Source: Ruminococcaceae bacterium UBA7147
Lineage (GTDB): Bacteria; Bacillota; Clostridia; Oscillospirales; Acutalibacteraceae
Direction: 5' to 3'
DNA: 57,044 nucleotides
NCBI GenBank assembly: GCA_002491825.1
Contig: DKWR01000024.1
Span: 1-57,044, forward strand
The position numbers were made by a program, and so were the translations under genes. The notes beneath the pieces were generated by a model that made no database searches, was not told where the DNA came from, and saw nothing but the letters and a program-made list of their open reading frames with translations. Below, in pieces: positions 24,853-33,817 of the stretch (positions are counted from its first letter, which is position 1; the number at the start of each line of letters is the position of its first letter).

Positions 24853-26601
24853 ATGATAAAAACTCTGACAAAACACATTAAGGGCTTTGTTAAAGAGTCT
24901 GTTATGACGCCTTTATTTATGATTCTTGAGGTCGTAGCGGAAATGCTTATTCCGCTTATTATGTCTTCTATGATTGACGAAGGAATCAACGAAGGCAATA
25001 TGCAACACATAATTACAACAGGTCTTTTGATGGGTGCCTGTGCGCTTATCGGACTGTTCGGAGGAATTATGGGCGGCATTTACGGTGCAAAAGCGTCGGC
25101 AGGCTTTGCAAGAAATCTGCGTATGGCTATGTTTGAGAATATACAGTCATATTCATTTGCAAACATTGACAAATTCTCAACCGCAGGTCTTGTCACACGT
25201 CTTACCACCGATGTAACAAACATTCAGAACGCTTATCAGATGATACTCAGAATGTGCTTCAGAGCGCCTTTCAGCCTGATTATTGCTATGACAATGACAT
25301 TTATTATCAACGCAAAGCTCGCTTGTATCTATCTTATTGCAATCGTATTTCTCGGGGTTGTGCTTGGATTCCTGCTTAAGGTTACTTATAAATATTTCAG
25401 TCAGGTGTTTGAAAAGTACGATGAACTCAACGCAAGCATTCAGGAAAATGTATCGGCAATCAGAGTTGTAAAATCCTTTGTAAGAGAAGACCACGAGGTA
25501 AAGAAATTCAACAGAGCCACAAATAATCTTTACAGGCTTTTTGTAAAGGCTGAAAACGCTATGGTATCTGTTTCACCGCTTATGATGATAACTGTTTATG
25601 GTTGTATCATAGCAATAAGCTGGTTCGGCGCTAATATGATTGTCGGCAGTGAGATGACTACAGGCGAGCTTACAAGTATGCTTACATACTGTATGAACAT
25701 TCTTATGAGCCTGCTTATGGTTGCAATGGTGTTTGTTATGATTACTATGAGCCTTGCAAGCGCAAGACGTATTACCGAGGTTTTAAACGAAGAATCAACG
25801 CTTAAGAATCCCGAAAATCCCGATTACAATGTTGAAAACGGAAGTATTGAGTTTGAAAATGTTTCTTTCAGCTACAACACATCAAGTGAAAAGCCGATAC
25901 TTAATAACATCAACGTATCTATCAAGTCGGGTGAAACAGTCGGTATTATCGGAGGAACGGGCAGTTCAAAGACGAGCCTTGTAAACCTTATCGGCAGACT
26001 TTACGATGTTACAGACGGAGTTGTCAAGGTAGGCGGCAAGGATGTTCGCTCATACGACCTTGAAACACTGCGTGACGAGGTATCGGTTGTGTTGCAGTCA
26101 AACGTGCTTTTCAGCGGAACTATTCTTGACAATCTGCGCTGGGGCAACGAAAACGCAACCGAGGAAGAATGTATCAACGCCTGCAAGCTTGCCTGCGCCG
26201 ACGACTTTATTCAGTCCTTCCCCGACAAGTATAACACCCATATCGAACAGGGTGGTACTAATGTTTCGGGCGGACAGAAGCAAAGGCTCTGCATTGCAAG
26301 AGCTTTGCTTAAAAAGCCTAAAATACTTATTCTTGACGACTCGACAAGTGCCGTTGATACTGCAACCGACGCAAGAATCAGAAAGGCTTTCCGTGACGAA
26401 ATTCCCGACACGACTAAAATTATTATTTCTCAAAGAATTTCAAGCGTTGAAAATGCAGACAAAATCATCGTTATGGACGACGGCGAAATAAGCGCTGTAG
26501 GAACGCACGAGGAGCTTGTAAATTCAAGTCCGATTTACAGCGAAATCTACTCCGCACAAACAGGCGGAAGCGGCGACTTTGACAAGAAAGGAGAGCTGTA
26601 A
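24853..26601 (+). CDS. ABC exporter half-transporter with degenerate ATP site (subunit 1)
   Basis: A 582-residue protein: a six-helix membrane domain (1-320), then the ATPase domain. The start MIKTLTKHIKGF fits the family. AAGGAG is 12 bases upstream, and a 4-codon mini-ORF (ATG 24842) ends on the start codon. Walker A is GGTGSSKT (367-374), with Ser in place of Gly before Lys. Walker B ends Asp495-Asp496, with Asp instead of the catalytic Glu. The H-loop has Gln527 (ISQR) instead of His. The signature VSGGQ (471-475) is intact. This is the pattern of the degenerate partner in heterodimeric exporters such as TM287/288 or BmrCD. It exports drugs, lipids or peptides (not determinable) and pairs with the next gene, 1 base away. 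Confidence 0.93.
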   Translation: MIKTLTKHIKGFVKESVMTPLFMILEVVAEMLIPLIMSSMIDEGINEGNMQHIITTGLLMGACALIGLFGGIMGGIYGAKASAGFARNLRMAMFENIQSYSFANIDKFSTAGLVTRLTTDVTNIQNAYQMILRMCFRAPFSLIIAMTMTFIINAKLACIYLIAIVFLGVVLGFLLKVTYKYFSQVFEKYDELNASIQENVSAIRVVKSFVREDHEVKKFNRATNNLYRLFVKAENAMVSVSPLMMITVYGCIIAISWFGANMIVGSEMTTGELTSMLTYCMNILMSLLMVAMVFVMITMSLASARRITEVLNEESTLKNPENPDYNVENGSIEFENVSFSYNTSSEKPILNNINVSIKSGETVGIIGGTGSSKTSLVNLIGRLYDVTDGVVKVGGKDVRSYDLETLRDEVSVVLQSNVLFSGTILDNLRWGNENATEEECINACKLACADDFIQSFPDKYNTHIEQGGTNVSGGQKQRLCIARALLKKPKILILDDSTSAVDTATDARIRKAFRDEIPDTTKIIISQRISSVENADKIIVMDDGEISAVGTHEELVNSSPIYSEIYSAQTGGSGDFDKKGEL

Positions 26602-26602
26602 T

Positions 26603-28510
26603 ATGAGAGGACCGAAACCACCCGTTAATAAACACAACGAGGCAGCAGGTGCAAAGGTTAAAAATCCGATGAAAACGCTGAAACGACTAATCGGAATAAT
26701 TATGAAAAAGTACAAATTTCATATGATTTTTGTATTCATTTTCATGCTGATGAGTGTTTTTGCAAATGTTCAGGGAACGCTGTTTATTCAAACGCTTATT
26801 GACGATTACATCACTCCTATGATAGGTCAGCCGAATCCCGACTTTACTCCGCTGCTTATGGCTATTGCTAAAGTTGCAGTATTCTATATACTCGGAGCAG
26901 CAGCGACATTTGCTTATTCAAAAATTATGGTGTACGTTACGCAGGGTACTATGCGTGACATAAGATGCGACATATTCTCGCATATGGAAAGTCTGCCGAT
27001 TAAGTATTTTGATACACACAAGCACGGCGATATTATGAGCGTTTACACTAATGACGTTGATACTCTTCGTCAGATGATAAGTCAGAGCCTTGTGCAGATT
27101 TTTTCAAGCGTAATTACTATTATTTCCGTTCTGGCAAGTATGATTGTTTTAAGCATTCCTCTTACTCTGCTCACACTTTTTATGGTATTTGTTATGCTGT
27201 TTGTGGTAAAAAATCTTGCGGGCAAGAGCGGAAAATACTTCCTTGCACAGCAGACTGACCTCGGTAAGGAAAACGGTTACATTGAGGAAATGATGAACGG
27301 TCAGAAGGTCGTTAAGGTATTCAATCACGAGAAAAAGAGCATTGAGGAATTCAAAGAGCTTAACGACAAGCTGTTTGACAGTGCATACAATGCAAATAAA
27401 TTTGCGAACATCATTATGCCGATTAATGCACAGTTAAGTAATTTCAGCTATGTTCTCTGTGCTATTCTCGGCGGTGTGCTTGCTCTGACAGGATATGCAG
27501 GATTTACACTCGGAAAGCTTGTGAGCTTTCTGACCTTTAACAAGAATTTCAGCCAGCCTATCAATCAGGTAAGTCAGCAGTTAAACAGTATTATTATGGC
27601 TCTTGCAGGTGCAGAGCGTATATTTGATTTGCTTGATGAGAAGAGTGAGGATGACAAAGGCTATGTTACACTTGTAAATGTAAAGAAAGAAAACGGAAAA
27701 CTCACTGAAACTAACGAACGCACAGGTCTTTGGGCGTGGAAACACATTCATCAGGAAACAGGTGAAATTGAGTACAAGGAGCTTCAGGGTGCGCTTGTTA
27801 TGGATGACGTTGATTTCGGATATAACGACGACAAAATGGTACTCCATAACATTGACATTTATGCCGACCCCGGTGAGAAAATTGCGTTTGTCGGCTCTAC
27901 AGGTGCAGGCAAAACTACAATTACTAACCTTATTAATCGTTTCTATGATATTCAGGACGGCAAAATCAGATATGATGGTATTAACATCAACAAAATCAAA
28001 AAGTCTGATTTAAGACGTTCACTCGGTGTTGTTTTACAAGATACTCACCTGTTTACCGATACGGTAATGGAAAATATCCGCTACGGCAGGCTTGACGCTA
28101 CCGACGAAGAAGTTATTGCCGCCGCAAAGCTTGCAAATGCAGATTCGTTTATCCGCAAGCTCCCCGACGGCTACAACACAGTTTTAAAAGGTGACGGCGG
28201 AAATTTAAGTCAGGGACAAAGACAGATGCTTGCAATAGCAAGAGCTGCTGTTGCCGACCCGCCTGCGCTTATTCTTGACGAGGCTACAAGCTCGATTGAT
28301 ACGAGAACAGAAAAGATGGTTCAGGACAGTATGGATAAGCTTATGAAGGGCAGGACAACTTTTGTTATCGCCCACAGGCTGTCAACCGTTAAAAATTCCG
28401 ACTGCATTATGGTACTTGAACAGGGACGAATCATTGAGCGCGGCACACACAACCAGCTCATTGAGCAGAAAGGCAAGTATTATCAGCTTTACACTGGAAA
28501 AACCGCATAA
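26603..28510 (+). CDS. ABC exporter half-transporter with consensus ATPase residues (subunit 2)
   Basis: A 635-residue partner of the previous gene, starting at ATG 26603 after AAAGGAGAG. The membrane domain is about 40-350. A linker of extra sequence before the ATPase (about 355-395, KKENGKLTETNERTGLWAWK) is an insertion typical of this family. Walker A is GSTGAGKT (431-438), the catalytic Glu560 is present (LILDEATS) and so is the H-loop His591 (IAHR). The signature is LSQGQ (535-539) instead of LSGGQ. The altered signature faces the degenerate Walker site of subunit 1, so one ATP site is fully active and the other degenerate. A strong terminator follows. Confidence 0.94.
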   Translation: MRGPKPPVNKHNEAAGAKVKNPMKTLKRLIGIIMKKYKFHMIFVFIFMLMSVFANVQGTLFIQTLIDDYITPMIGQPNPDFTPLLMAIAKVAVFYILGAAATFAYSKIMVYVTQGTMRDIRCDIFSHMESLPIKYFDTHKHGDIMSVYTNDVDTLRQMISQSLVQIFSSVITIISVLASMIVLSIPLTLLTLFMVFVMLFVVKNLAGKSGKYFLAQQTDLGKENGYIEEMMNGQKVVKVFNHEKKSIEEFKELNDKLFDSAYNANKFANIIMPINAQLSNFSYVLCAILGGVLALTGYAGFTLGKLVSFLTFNKNFSQPINQVSQQLNSIIMALAGAERIFDLLDEKSEDDKGYVTLVNVKKENGKLTETNERTGLWAWKHIHQETGEIEYKELQGALVMDDVDFGYNDDKMVLHNIDIYADPGEKIAFVGSTGAGKTTITNLINRFYDIQDGKIRYDGININKIKKSDLRRSLGVVLQDTHLFTDTVMENIRYGRLDATDEEVIAAAKLANADSFIRKLPDGYNTVLKGDGGNLSQGQRQMLAIARAAVADPPALILDEATSSIDTRTEKMVQDSMDKLMKGRTTFVIAHRLSTVKNSDCIMVLEQGRIIERGTHNQLIEQKGKYYQLYTGKTA

Positions 28511-28517
28511 AAAATTA

Positions 28518-28562
28518 ACAGGATATGCCCGAAACGATTATTCAGGTATATCCTGTTTTTAG
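28518..28562 (+). terminator. Terminator of marR-ABC operon
   Basis: ACAGGATATGCC (28518-28529) pairs with GGTATATCCTGT (28545-28556), with one mismatch, followed by a T run. Confidence 0.85.
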
Positions 28563-28671
28563 TTTGGAGTGTGGAGAGTGGAATTAAAGGTCGCTCCACT
28601 CCGGATTTTTAATAGTGTGTATTATTTGTAAAGTTTTTTTCTGAACATATATAGATTGTAACATTTTTTTA

Positions 28672-28998
28672 TTACCAATAAAAGATTGTAACAGAAACAA
28701 AAAGCGATATAATTGTAAAAATAAAAATTTCTATTCTGACGCCGCAAAACCTGTCGTCAAATGAATTTCTGTCATATGTTTTAATTGTAAAGATAATAAC
28801 AGCTATACTGTCTGTCAACATAAGAGCAGACAATATTATTTTTAAAACGAGGCTGAAACAATCATTAAATAACGTACCGAATAAGACTAACGTTATAAAA
28901 AGAACAATCTGAACAGAAAGCAACACAAGAAGAATTTTATTATCTTTGTTCCACGATGGTTTTGTTTTTGAATATCTGTACCTTGAATTTCCTGACAT
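28672..28998 (-). CDS. Small two- to three-helix membrane protein
   Basis: A 108-residue protein with a basic, Tyr/Ser-rich start (MSGNSRYRYSKTKPSW) and three hydrophobic segments (about 22-42, 48-72, 88-106). I do not recognise a family. It starts 14 bases after the pgeF stop on the same strand, with GCAGGTG before the ATG, so it is probably co-transcribed with pgeF. Confidence 0.62.
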   Translation of the reverse strand: MSGNSRYRYSKTKPSWNKDNKILLVLLSVQIVLFITLVLFGTLFNDCFSLVLKIILSALMLTDSIAVIIFTIKTYDRNSFDDRFCGVRIEIFIFTIISLFVSVTIFYW

Positions 28999-29012
28999 TT
29001 TACACCTGCAAT

Positions 29013-29846
29013 TTAATCAACTATGCACATAAATGCGCTCATTGTTCCTCGCTTGCCCTTTGTTGCACGGTGGCTCCACAACAGCTCGCTGTTGCAATTG
29101 GTGCATACATCACTTACCGTTATATTCTCGTTCTTTACGCCTGCGGCAACGAGGATTTGTCTGTTGGTTTCAAGCAAATCTATCATATATTTTCCGTTTT
29201 CTTTAGGGAATACAAAACGACTGCTGTCAAGGTCAGAGAGTGCATAGAAATTATCTGCACAGGGTTTATCAACCTCGTAACAGCATACGGAAATAGCCGG
29301 GCCGATTGCGGCAACTATGTCGGCAGGGTTTGTGCCGTAAAGCTCGGTCATCTTATTTACAACCTTTTCCCCTATTCTGCCAACCGTCCCCCTCCAGCCG
29401 GCATGAGCAAGACCGATTGCCTTTTGCTTGGTATCGACAAAAAACAGCGGTGTGCAGTCTGCATAGTACGTAACAAGCGTTACACCCTTTTCATTTGTAA
29501 TGAGTGCGTCAACGCTCTGCAAATCACGGGGCTTGTAAATTCCTACGCCCTTGTTTTCAGAGGTTACGGCACGAACAAATGTGTTATGATCCTGAGCCGA
29601 CGCTGTCAGAGAGTCGAAATCAAAGCCTGCACTCTTGCAGATACGCTTATAATTTTCGGTCACGTTTTCGGGATTATCTCCCCTGTTGAACGCCATATTC
29701 ATTGAAGTAAACTCGCCTGCTGACACTCCGCCCAGACGGGTTGAAAAAGCGTGATTAATGAACTTTATTTCTGATAAAGAATTATATGTAAGATACGGTA
29801 CTGTATCAGGGCTATTGAGAGTCATTGTTTTTGATTGAAGATTCAT
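29013..29846 (-). CDS. pgeF: PgeF/YfiH-type (laccase-domain) protein
   Basis: A 277-residue cytosolic protein of the Cu-oxidase_4/YfiH family. Members are described as peptidoglycan editing factors that correct wrongly incorporated amino acids, and also as purine nucleoside phosphorylase-like enzymes. Conserved features are FSTRLGGVS, the metal-binding YADCTPLFF, LAHAGWRGTVG and AIGPAISVCCYEV. Length is normal. The start follows GGAGGTAAATTTTT. It heads a two-gene unit with the small membrane protein. Confidence 0.9.
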   Translation of the reverse strand: MNLQSKTMTLNSPDTVPYLTYNSLSEIKFINHAFSTRLGGVSAGEFTSMNMAFNRGDNPENVTENYKRICKSAGFDFDSLTASAQDHNTFVRAVTSENKGVGIYKPRDLQSVDALITNEKGVTLVTYYADCTPLFFVDTKQKAIGLAHAGWRGTVGRIGEKVVNKMTELYGTNPADIVAAIGPAISVCCYEVDKPCADNFYALSDLDSSRFVFPKENGKYMIDLLETNRQILVAAGVKNENITVSDVCTNCNSELLWSHRATKGKRGTMSAFMCIVD

Positions 29847-29884
29847 AAAAATTTACCTCCGTAAATCAAGAAAAAATATACCCC

Positions 29885-29913
29885 TTGAAACTGATGTAAG
29901 TTAATGTTATAAT
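29885..29913 (+). promoter_or_regulatory. Promoter of the 29936 small gene
   Basis: TTGAAA (29885-29890), 17-base spacer, TATAAT (29908-29913), a near-consensus promoter about 20 bases before the start codon. Confidence 0.78.
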
Positions 29914-29935
29914 AAAGGAACACGGGGTGATTATA

Positions 29936-30142
29936 ATGAAGAAAAAGCTATTCGGTCAGAACATCAGACCTGACTGTTCATACTGCGAAAACGCCGTAAT
30001 TGAAAAAGAAATGGCTTACTGCAAAAAAGGAAAGCGTATTCAGAACAACAAATGCAGAGCCTTTAAATATGACCCGCTTATGAGAGTTCCGAAAACTTCA
30101 ACTTTCAATAAAAAATACAGTGCAGATGATTTTAAAATCTGA
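29936..30142 (+). CDS. Small four-Cys protein, conserved hypothetical
   Basis: A 68-residue protein starting at ATG 29936, with GGGGTGA upstream. It has a CxxC pair (DCSYCENA) and two more cysteines (YCKKGK, KCRAF), spaced as in a zinc knuckle. The conserved-looking tail FKYDPLMRVPK is one I associate with small Clostridia proteins of unknown role. It has its own strong promoter and terminator. It may bind nucleic acid or protein through zinc, which is inference. Confidence 0.72.
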   Translation: MKKKLFGQNIRPDCSYCENAVIEKEMAYCKKGKRIQNNKCRAFKYDPLMRVPKTSTFNKKYSADDFKI

Positions 30143-30163
30143 TGATAATTTAATATGCTGTTT

Positions 30164-30196
30164 AAAAAGCTTTATCAGAAATGATAAAGCTTTTTT
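30164..30196. terminator. Bidirectional terminator
   Basis: AAAAAGCTTTATC (30164-30176) pairs perfectly with 30183-30195, with T runs on either strand. It serves the converging small gene (29936) and ppa (30209). Confidence 0.9.
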
Positions 30197-30208
30197 GTAT
30201 ATACTCTA

Positions 30209-30745
30209 TTATGCAAGCTGGAAATCCTTTATGTAGCTGTCAATTGACTTTTTGATAATTTCCTTTGCCTTTTTTACTCCGCTGATTTCAGTTACGGAAG
30301 TTGTCTTGCCTGCCTCAAGCGACTTGTAAACCTGAAAGAAATGCTGGATTTCCTCAAAGTAATGCTTTGGAAGTTCCTTTATATCGCTGTAGCAATTGTA
30401 GTTCGGGTCATTTACGGGAACTGCAATAATCTTTTCGTCACAGCTGTTGTTGTCAATCATATTGAGCACACCGATTGGCTTACACTCAACGAGCGTCATA
30501 GGCTGGATAGTTTCACTGCAAAGCACAAGAACGTCAAGCGGGTCACCGTCTTCGGCAAAGGTTCTCGGAATAAAGCCGTAGTTTGCAGGATAGTGAGTTG
30601 AAGTAAACAGAACTCTGTCAAGCTTTAACAGTCCTGTTTCCTTGTCAAGCTCATATTTATTCTTGCCGCCCTTTGAAATCTCGATAACAGAGTAAAATTT
30701 ATCGGTTGTGATTCTCTTTGGAGAAATGTCATGCCATATGTTCAT
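30209..30745 (-). CDS. ppa: Inorganic pyrophosphatase (family I)
   Basis: A 178-residue soluble enzyme that hydrolyses pyrophosphate. ATG 30745 (MNIWHDISP) is chosen because AAGGGTGAAGAAG precedes it and the family starts here. The catalytic core DGDPLDVLVL with its metal-binding aspartates and YPANYGFIPRT are present. It is encoded alone, convergent with the small four-Cys gene. Confidence 0.93.
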   Translation of the reverse strand: MNIWHDISPKRITTDKFYSVIEISKGGKNKYELDKETGLLKLDRVLFTSTHYPANYGFIPRTFAEDGDPLDVLVLCSETIQPMTLVECKPIGVLNMIDNNSCDEKIIAVPVNDPNYNCYSDIKELPKHYFEEIQHFFQVYKSLEAGKTTSVTEISGVKKAKEIIKKSIDSYIKDFQLA

Positions 30746-30900
30746 AATCTTCTTCACCCTTCTTAAATACAATAATTTATAATACCCATTAGCATTATTA
30801 TAAATTAAGCAACACAGGTTGTCAAGGCAACCTGTGTTTCAGATTGTCGAAAAAGAATATACTTAAAATCCGTAATAGTCAACTTTTGCGATATAGCCAA

Positions 30901-31047
30901 GCCTTCCCTTGAGGGAAGGTGGTGCAGCGATTTATCGCTGTGACGGAAGGGTGGTAGGTCAGATGAACTTGTATATATCAGTAAAAGTTCATCTCCACCC
31001 CTCAGTCATTTTGCAGGCAAAATGACAGCTCCCCTCAAAGGGGAGTC
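30901..31047. repeat. 150-bp inverted-repeat (MITE-like) element
   Basis: The left arm (TTCCCTTGAGGGAAGGTGG...TGACGGAAGGGTGG) and right arm (CCACCCCTCAGTCA...CTCAAAGGGGAG) are imperfect inverted repeats around a symmetric centre (AGATGAACTT...AAGTTCATCT, 30961-30994). Each arm holds an inner hairpin (CAGCGA/TCGCTG; TCATTTTGC/GCAAAATGA). A truncated relative is at 11912-12005. There is no coding capacity. It fills most of the 360-base gap between ppa and the hydrolase gene. Confidence 0.78.
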
Positions 31048-31132
31048 TAAGATATAATGGCAAAGTTTTGTTGTTGTAAATTTTGCGTTTGTTTAAAATA
31101 TAACTTTTTATACAACCTGTGTTTTATTATTA

Positions 31133-32257
31133 TTACTTATTATCCTTATTCTTTCTGTTTTTCTTCAGCAGAGGGTTTATGTCGGAAAAATTATTCTTAG
31201 CGCATCTTATAAGATTAAGCAGAGTTGAAATAATCAGCGACCTTGTTTTGTTGTCCATATTTTTAAGCGACTTGAAAATTTTGCCTGAATTTGTCTTCCA
31301 GTTCTCTGCTATCTCGTTAAATGTTTTATCCTCTGTATTTTCAAGGAGTGAAAACACTCCCTCAATGAATGCCTTTCTCTGCTGTTCGTCCATATCCGAC
31401 ACAAGCTCTGTCAGAGTATGGTCGAAAAATGCGCTTGTGTTTGTCATGGTATTGAACGTTTCAAAGTGATTTCGCTTTATCTCCCACGAATAAATATCGT
31501 GCTGTAAAAATCCTTTTTGCGTGCTTTTTACAATTGTATATTCTTCTGCGTGTTCAAACATCATTCCGAAAACTGACGACTGCGGTACATAGGTATGGAT
31601 TTTACTTATCATCGACTTGTAGCTGTTCTGTTCAATCACTTCTTTGTCAAATCCCGGTCCATCGTGGTTATACACTCCGTCAATCCTTTTTCGTATTTCG
31701 GGATTGCAGAAAATTGATGCATAAACTGCAAGGTTTCCTCCCTTTGAGTGACCGCCGAGGATAAATGTGCCGTTCAGGCTTTTTGCCGCCTGTTCAAGAT
31801 ATTTAAGCGCTGTCAGCTGTGACGGCAGAGGAAACATATAATACATATTAAAATCCTCCTGCCAGCCGACAAGAGTATTATCAGTTCCACGGTAAGAAAT
31901 ATAGCGGCAATTGTCGGTTATTTCAATGACAACAGCCGAAAACTGCATTTGCTTTTCCCTCTCGACTATGTTCACATAGCCGGAAAGCTTCATATTTTTA
32001 AAACGTTCTGACTTTTCACAGGCTTTCAAAAGCTCTGCGTCACCCTCCCAGAGGATTTTATCGTTATTTAAATCTGTCGCAAAAAATTTATCACTTGCGT
32101 TTTTAATTGTGATTTTATCGTTTATATCGGCAGATACAATATCATCAAAGGGAAAATACGAGAGGCGGGATAATATAAGTGCATCAACGTCGTTGAAAAC
32201 ATCGTTTTTAATACTCAAATCTCCACGCCAGTCTAAATAATCAAACACATTTGGCAT
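31133..32257 (-). CDS. DUF2974 (Mbeg1-like) alpha/beta hydrolase
   Basis: A 374-residue protein. The N-terminus (MPNVFDYLDWRGDLSIKND) and the lipase-like core YISYRGTDNTLVGWQEDFN, then the nucleophile elbow GGHSKGGNLAVY near residue 168, identify the DUF2974 group of serine hydrolases. A His late in the domain would complete the triad. No signal peptide is seen, so it is probably cytosolic. The substrate is unknown. The start follows GGAGGTGTTTTT and a promoter lies at 32282-32310. Confidence 0.85.
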   Translation of the reverse strand: MPNVFDYLDWRGDLSIKNDVFNDVDALILSRLSYFPFDDIVSADINDKITIKNASDKFFATDLNNDKILWEGDAELLKACEKSERFKNMKLSGYVNIVEREKQMQFSAVVIEITDNCRYISYRGTDNTLVGWQEDFNMYYMFPLPSQLTALKYLEQAAKSLNGTFILGGHSKGGNLAVYASIFCNPEIRKRIDGVYNHDGPGFDKEVIEQNSYKSMISKIHTYVPQSSVFGMMFEHAEEYTIVKSTQKGFLQHDIYSWEIKRNHFETFNTMTNTSAFFDHTLTELVSDMDEQQRKAFIEGVFSLLENTEDKTFNEIAENWKTNSGKIFKSLKNMDNKTRSLIISTLLNLIRCAKNNFSDINPLLKKNRKNKDNK

Positions 32258-32281
32258 AAAAACACCTCCGTCTATATTAGT

Positions 32282-32310
32282 ATATTACAACATTCTGATA
32301 TTGTTTTCAA
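32282..32310 (-). promoter_or_regulatory. Promoter for the DUF2974 gene
   Basis: Minus-strand TTGAAA (32310-32305), 17-base spacer, TAATAT (32287-32282), 25 bases before the start codon. Confidence 0.68.
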
Positions 32311-32394
32311 GTCGAGTGGCTCGAAACGCAAATCGGGCAGACAAGGTAGTATAATTAAACCTATTTGCCCGACTGTTTCGGCGCAATTTTCTGC

Positions 32395-32423
32395 AAAGTT
32401 AAACGGACGCCGAAGCGTCCGTT
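32395..32423 (-). terminator. Terminator after flippase-like gene
   Basis: The minus-strand RNA stem ACGGACGC (32422-32415), UUCG tetraloop and GCGUCCGU, then UUAACUUUG. The stable UUCG loop is typical of terminators. A second, larger stem lies at 32329-32392 (arms with TCGGGCA/TGCCCGA). Confidence 0.75.
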
Positions 32424-32428
32424 ATTTA

Positions 32429-33544
32429 TCATTCATTTTGCATTTCAAGCTCTTTTAATTTTTTCTCTTCCGCTTTTTTGTCTTTTGTGTAATAAGAGAA
32501 CGGAGCGGAAATTACGATTGCACCGTAGTAGGTAACGAGTCGCCACAACAGAATTGCAGGCTTGATTTTGTTTACTCTGCCAAGCACAAAGAACTGACCG
32601 AAGTACATAGTAAACGCAAGCTCTGCACCGCCCGAAGCACCGGGTAACGGCACGAGATTTGATGTAAACAGAACAAACGACTGAATACAGATAAAGTCAA
32701 GAAGATTCGGAACTGCCGCTCCGCTTGATACTGCAATCTCTGGCATACCGAATGAAATGTAGATGAAATACGGAACCGAAAGAATTGCCAGAACCTGTAC
32801 CATAACAAGCAGATATGTACTTACAAGCAACTTGGGATTTTTGAACAAATCCTTGTTTGCCTGATGGAACATTGAAACCTCGTTGTAAAGTCGCTCAATT
32901 TTCTTTTCGGGATTCTTTACAAACTTGAACTTTACCATTATTTTATAAATCAGCTTTATGATCTTATTTGTTATTCCCCGACAGAATGATACTACAAGGA
33001 ACAGAGCTGTAACAATAAGTTGAACGGAAAAACCGAAAACAATAAATAAGGTTGACCATATGCTGGTAAACGCACTCTGGAAATACTCAAATTTGAATAT
33101 TACCGCAAACACACTGAAGAGCGTTGTGACAATCTGATAGACAATGAACTTCTGCGTCATACAGGCAGAGCCAAAGCCTACTCCGATGTTCTTTTTTGAC
33201 ATAAGATAAAGCTGCATAGGTTGTCCGCCTGTGTTTGACGGAGTTATTGCTCCGAAAAATACACCGACAAAGGAAACCTTGAGTGCATCAATAAACCGAA
33301 AGTCCTTGTATTGCGACCTCACGAAAATCAGCGTGACAAACGTATCAATTAAGATATTGAAATCGTAAACAAGGAAAGCTATCAATATCCAGCCGAGGTT
33401 AAAGCTGTTCGGCGTTGAAAGGAGGTCAATAAGTCCGTCCTCCGAAACAAAAAAGAACACACCCAGATATACCGTTATGCCAAAAACAATAAGATTAAAA
33501 ATAAGCTTTCCGCTTATCCTGAATTTTTTCTTCTTTTTTTCCAA
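32429..33544 (-). CDS. LPG synthase/flippase-like (UPF0104) membrane protein
   Basis: A protein of about 371 residues with eight or so membrane helices, of the AglD/MprF-N-terminal family. It contains VFFGAITPSNTGGQPMQLYLM and LVPLPGASGGAELAF, the two hallmark PxxxGG segments. Family members flip or present lipid-linked molecules. I place the start at TTG 33544 (MEKKKKKFRISG), six bases after GGAGAAG. The longer upstream reading frame has no ribosome site, and its composition (MHSLQFHSYS) does not look like a family start. A terminator follows the stop. There is no MprF synthase domain, so it is the stand-alone form. Confidence 0.85.
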   Translation of the reverse strand: MEKKKKKFRISGKLIFNLIVFGITVYLGVFFFVSEDGLIDLLSTPNSFNLGWILIAFLVYDFNILIDTFVTLIFVRSQYKDFRFIDALKVSFVGVFFGAITPSNTGGQPMQLYLMSKKNIGVGFGSACMTQKFIVYQIVTTLFSVFAVIFKFEYFQSAFTSIWSTLFIVFGFSVQLIVTALFLVVSFCRGITNKIIKLIYKIMVKFKFVKNPEKKIERLYNEVSMFHQANKDLFKNPKLLVSTYLLVMVQVLAILSVPYFIYISFGMPEIAVSSGAAVPNLLDFICIQSFVLFTSNLVPLPGASGGAELAFTMYFGQFFVLGRVNKIKPAILLWRLVTYYGAIVISAPFSYYTKDKKAEEKKLKELEMQNE

Positions 33545-33761
33545 AATAATCTTCTCCAAAACAGAATAACTATGAAATTGCAGAGAGTGCATATATTTAA
33601 AATTAAGAGTTTTCACCTTAACATTAATATGATACAAAGTTTTGGTAAAAAAAGCAAGAAAAAAATAGCAACAGTATTGTAATACTCTACGTACATTTTT
33701 GTAAAAAAGTACATTTTTCTTATATACAGATATGTAAAATCAAAAATTAAGATTTTAATTG

Positions 33762-33790
33762 TTGTAAACACAGGCGCAATATGGTATAAT
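33762..33790 (+). promoter_or_regulatory. Promoter of the 33818-34687 operon
   Basis: TTGTAA (33762-33767), 17-base spacer, TATAAT (33785-33790), 27 bases before the start codon. Confidence 0.7.
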
Positions 33791-33817
33791 TAAAGAAGAA
33801 TTTTGTAAGGTGATTCA

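Noticed and set aside
28956..29705. Open frame of 249 codons on the plus strand opposite pgeF
   Set aside because: It is a shadow of the well-supported pgeF gene, has no recognisable protein features and no ribosome site.
32282..32400. Possible small RNA in the large stem upstream of the DUF2974 gene
   Set aside because: A long imperfect stem exists (32329-32392) but no promoter or terminator frames it as a separate transcript.
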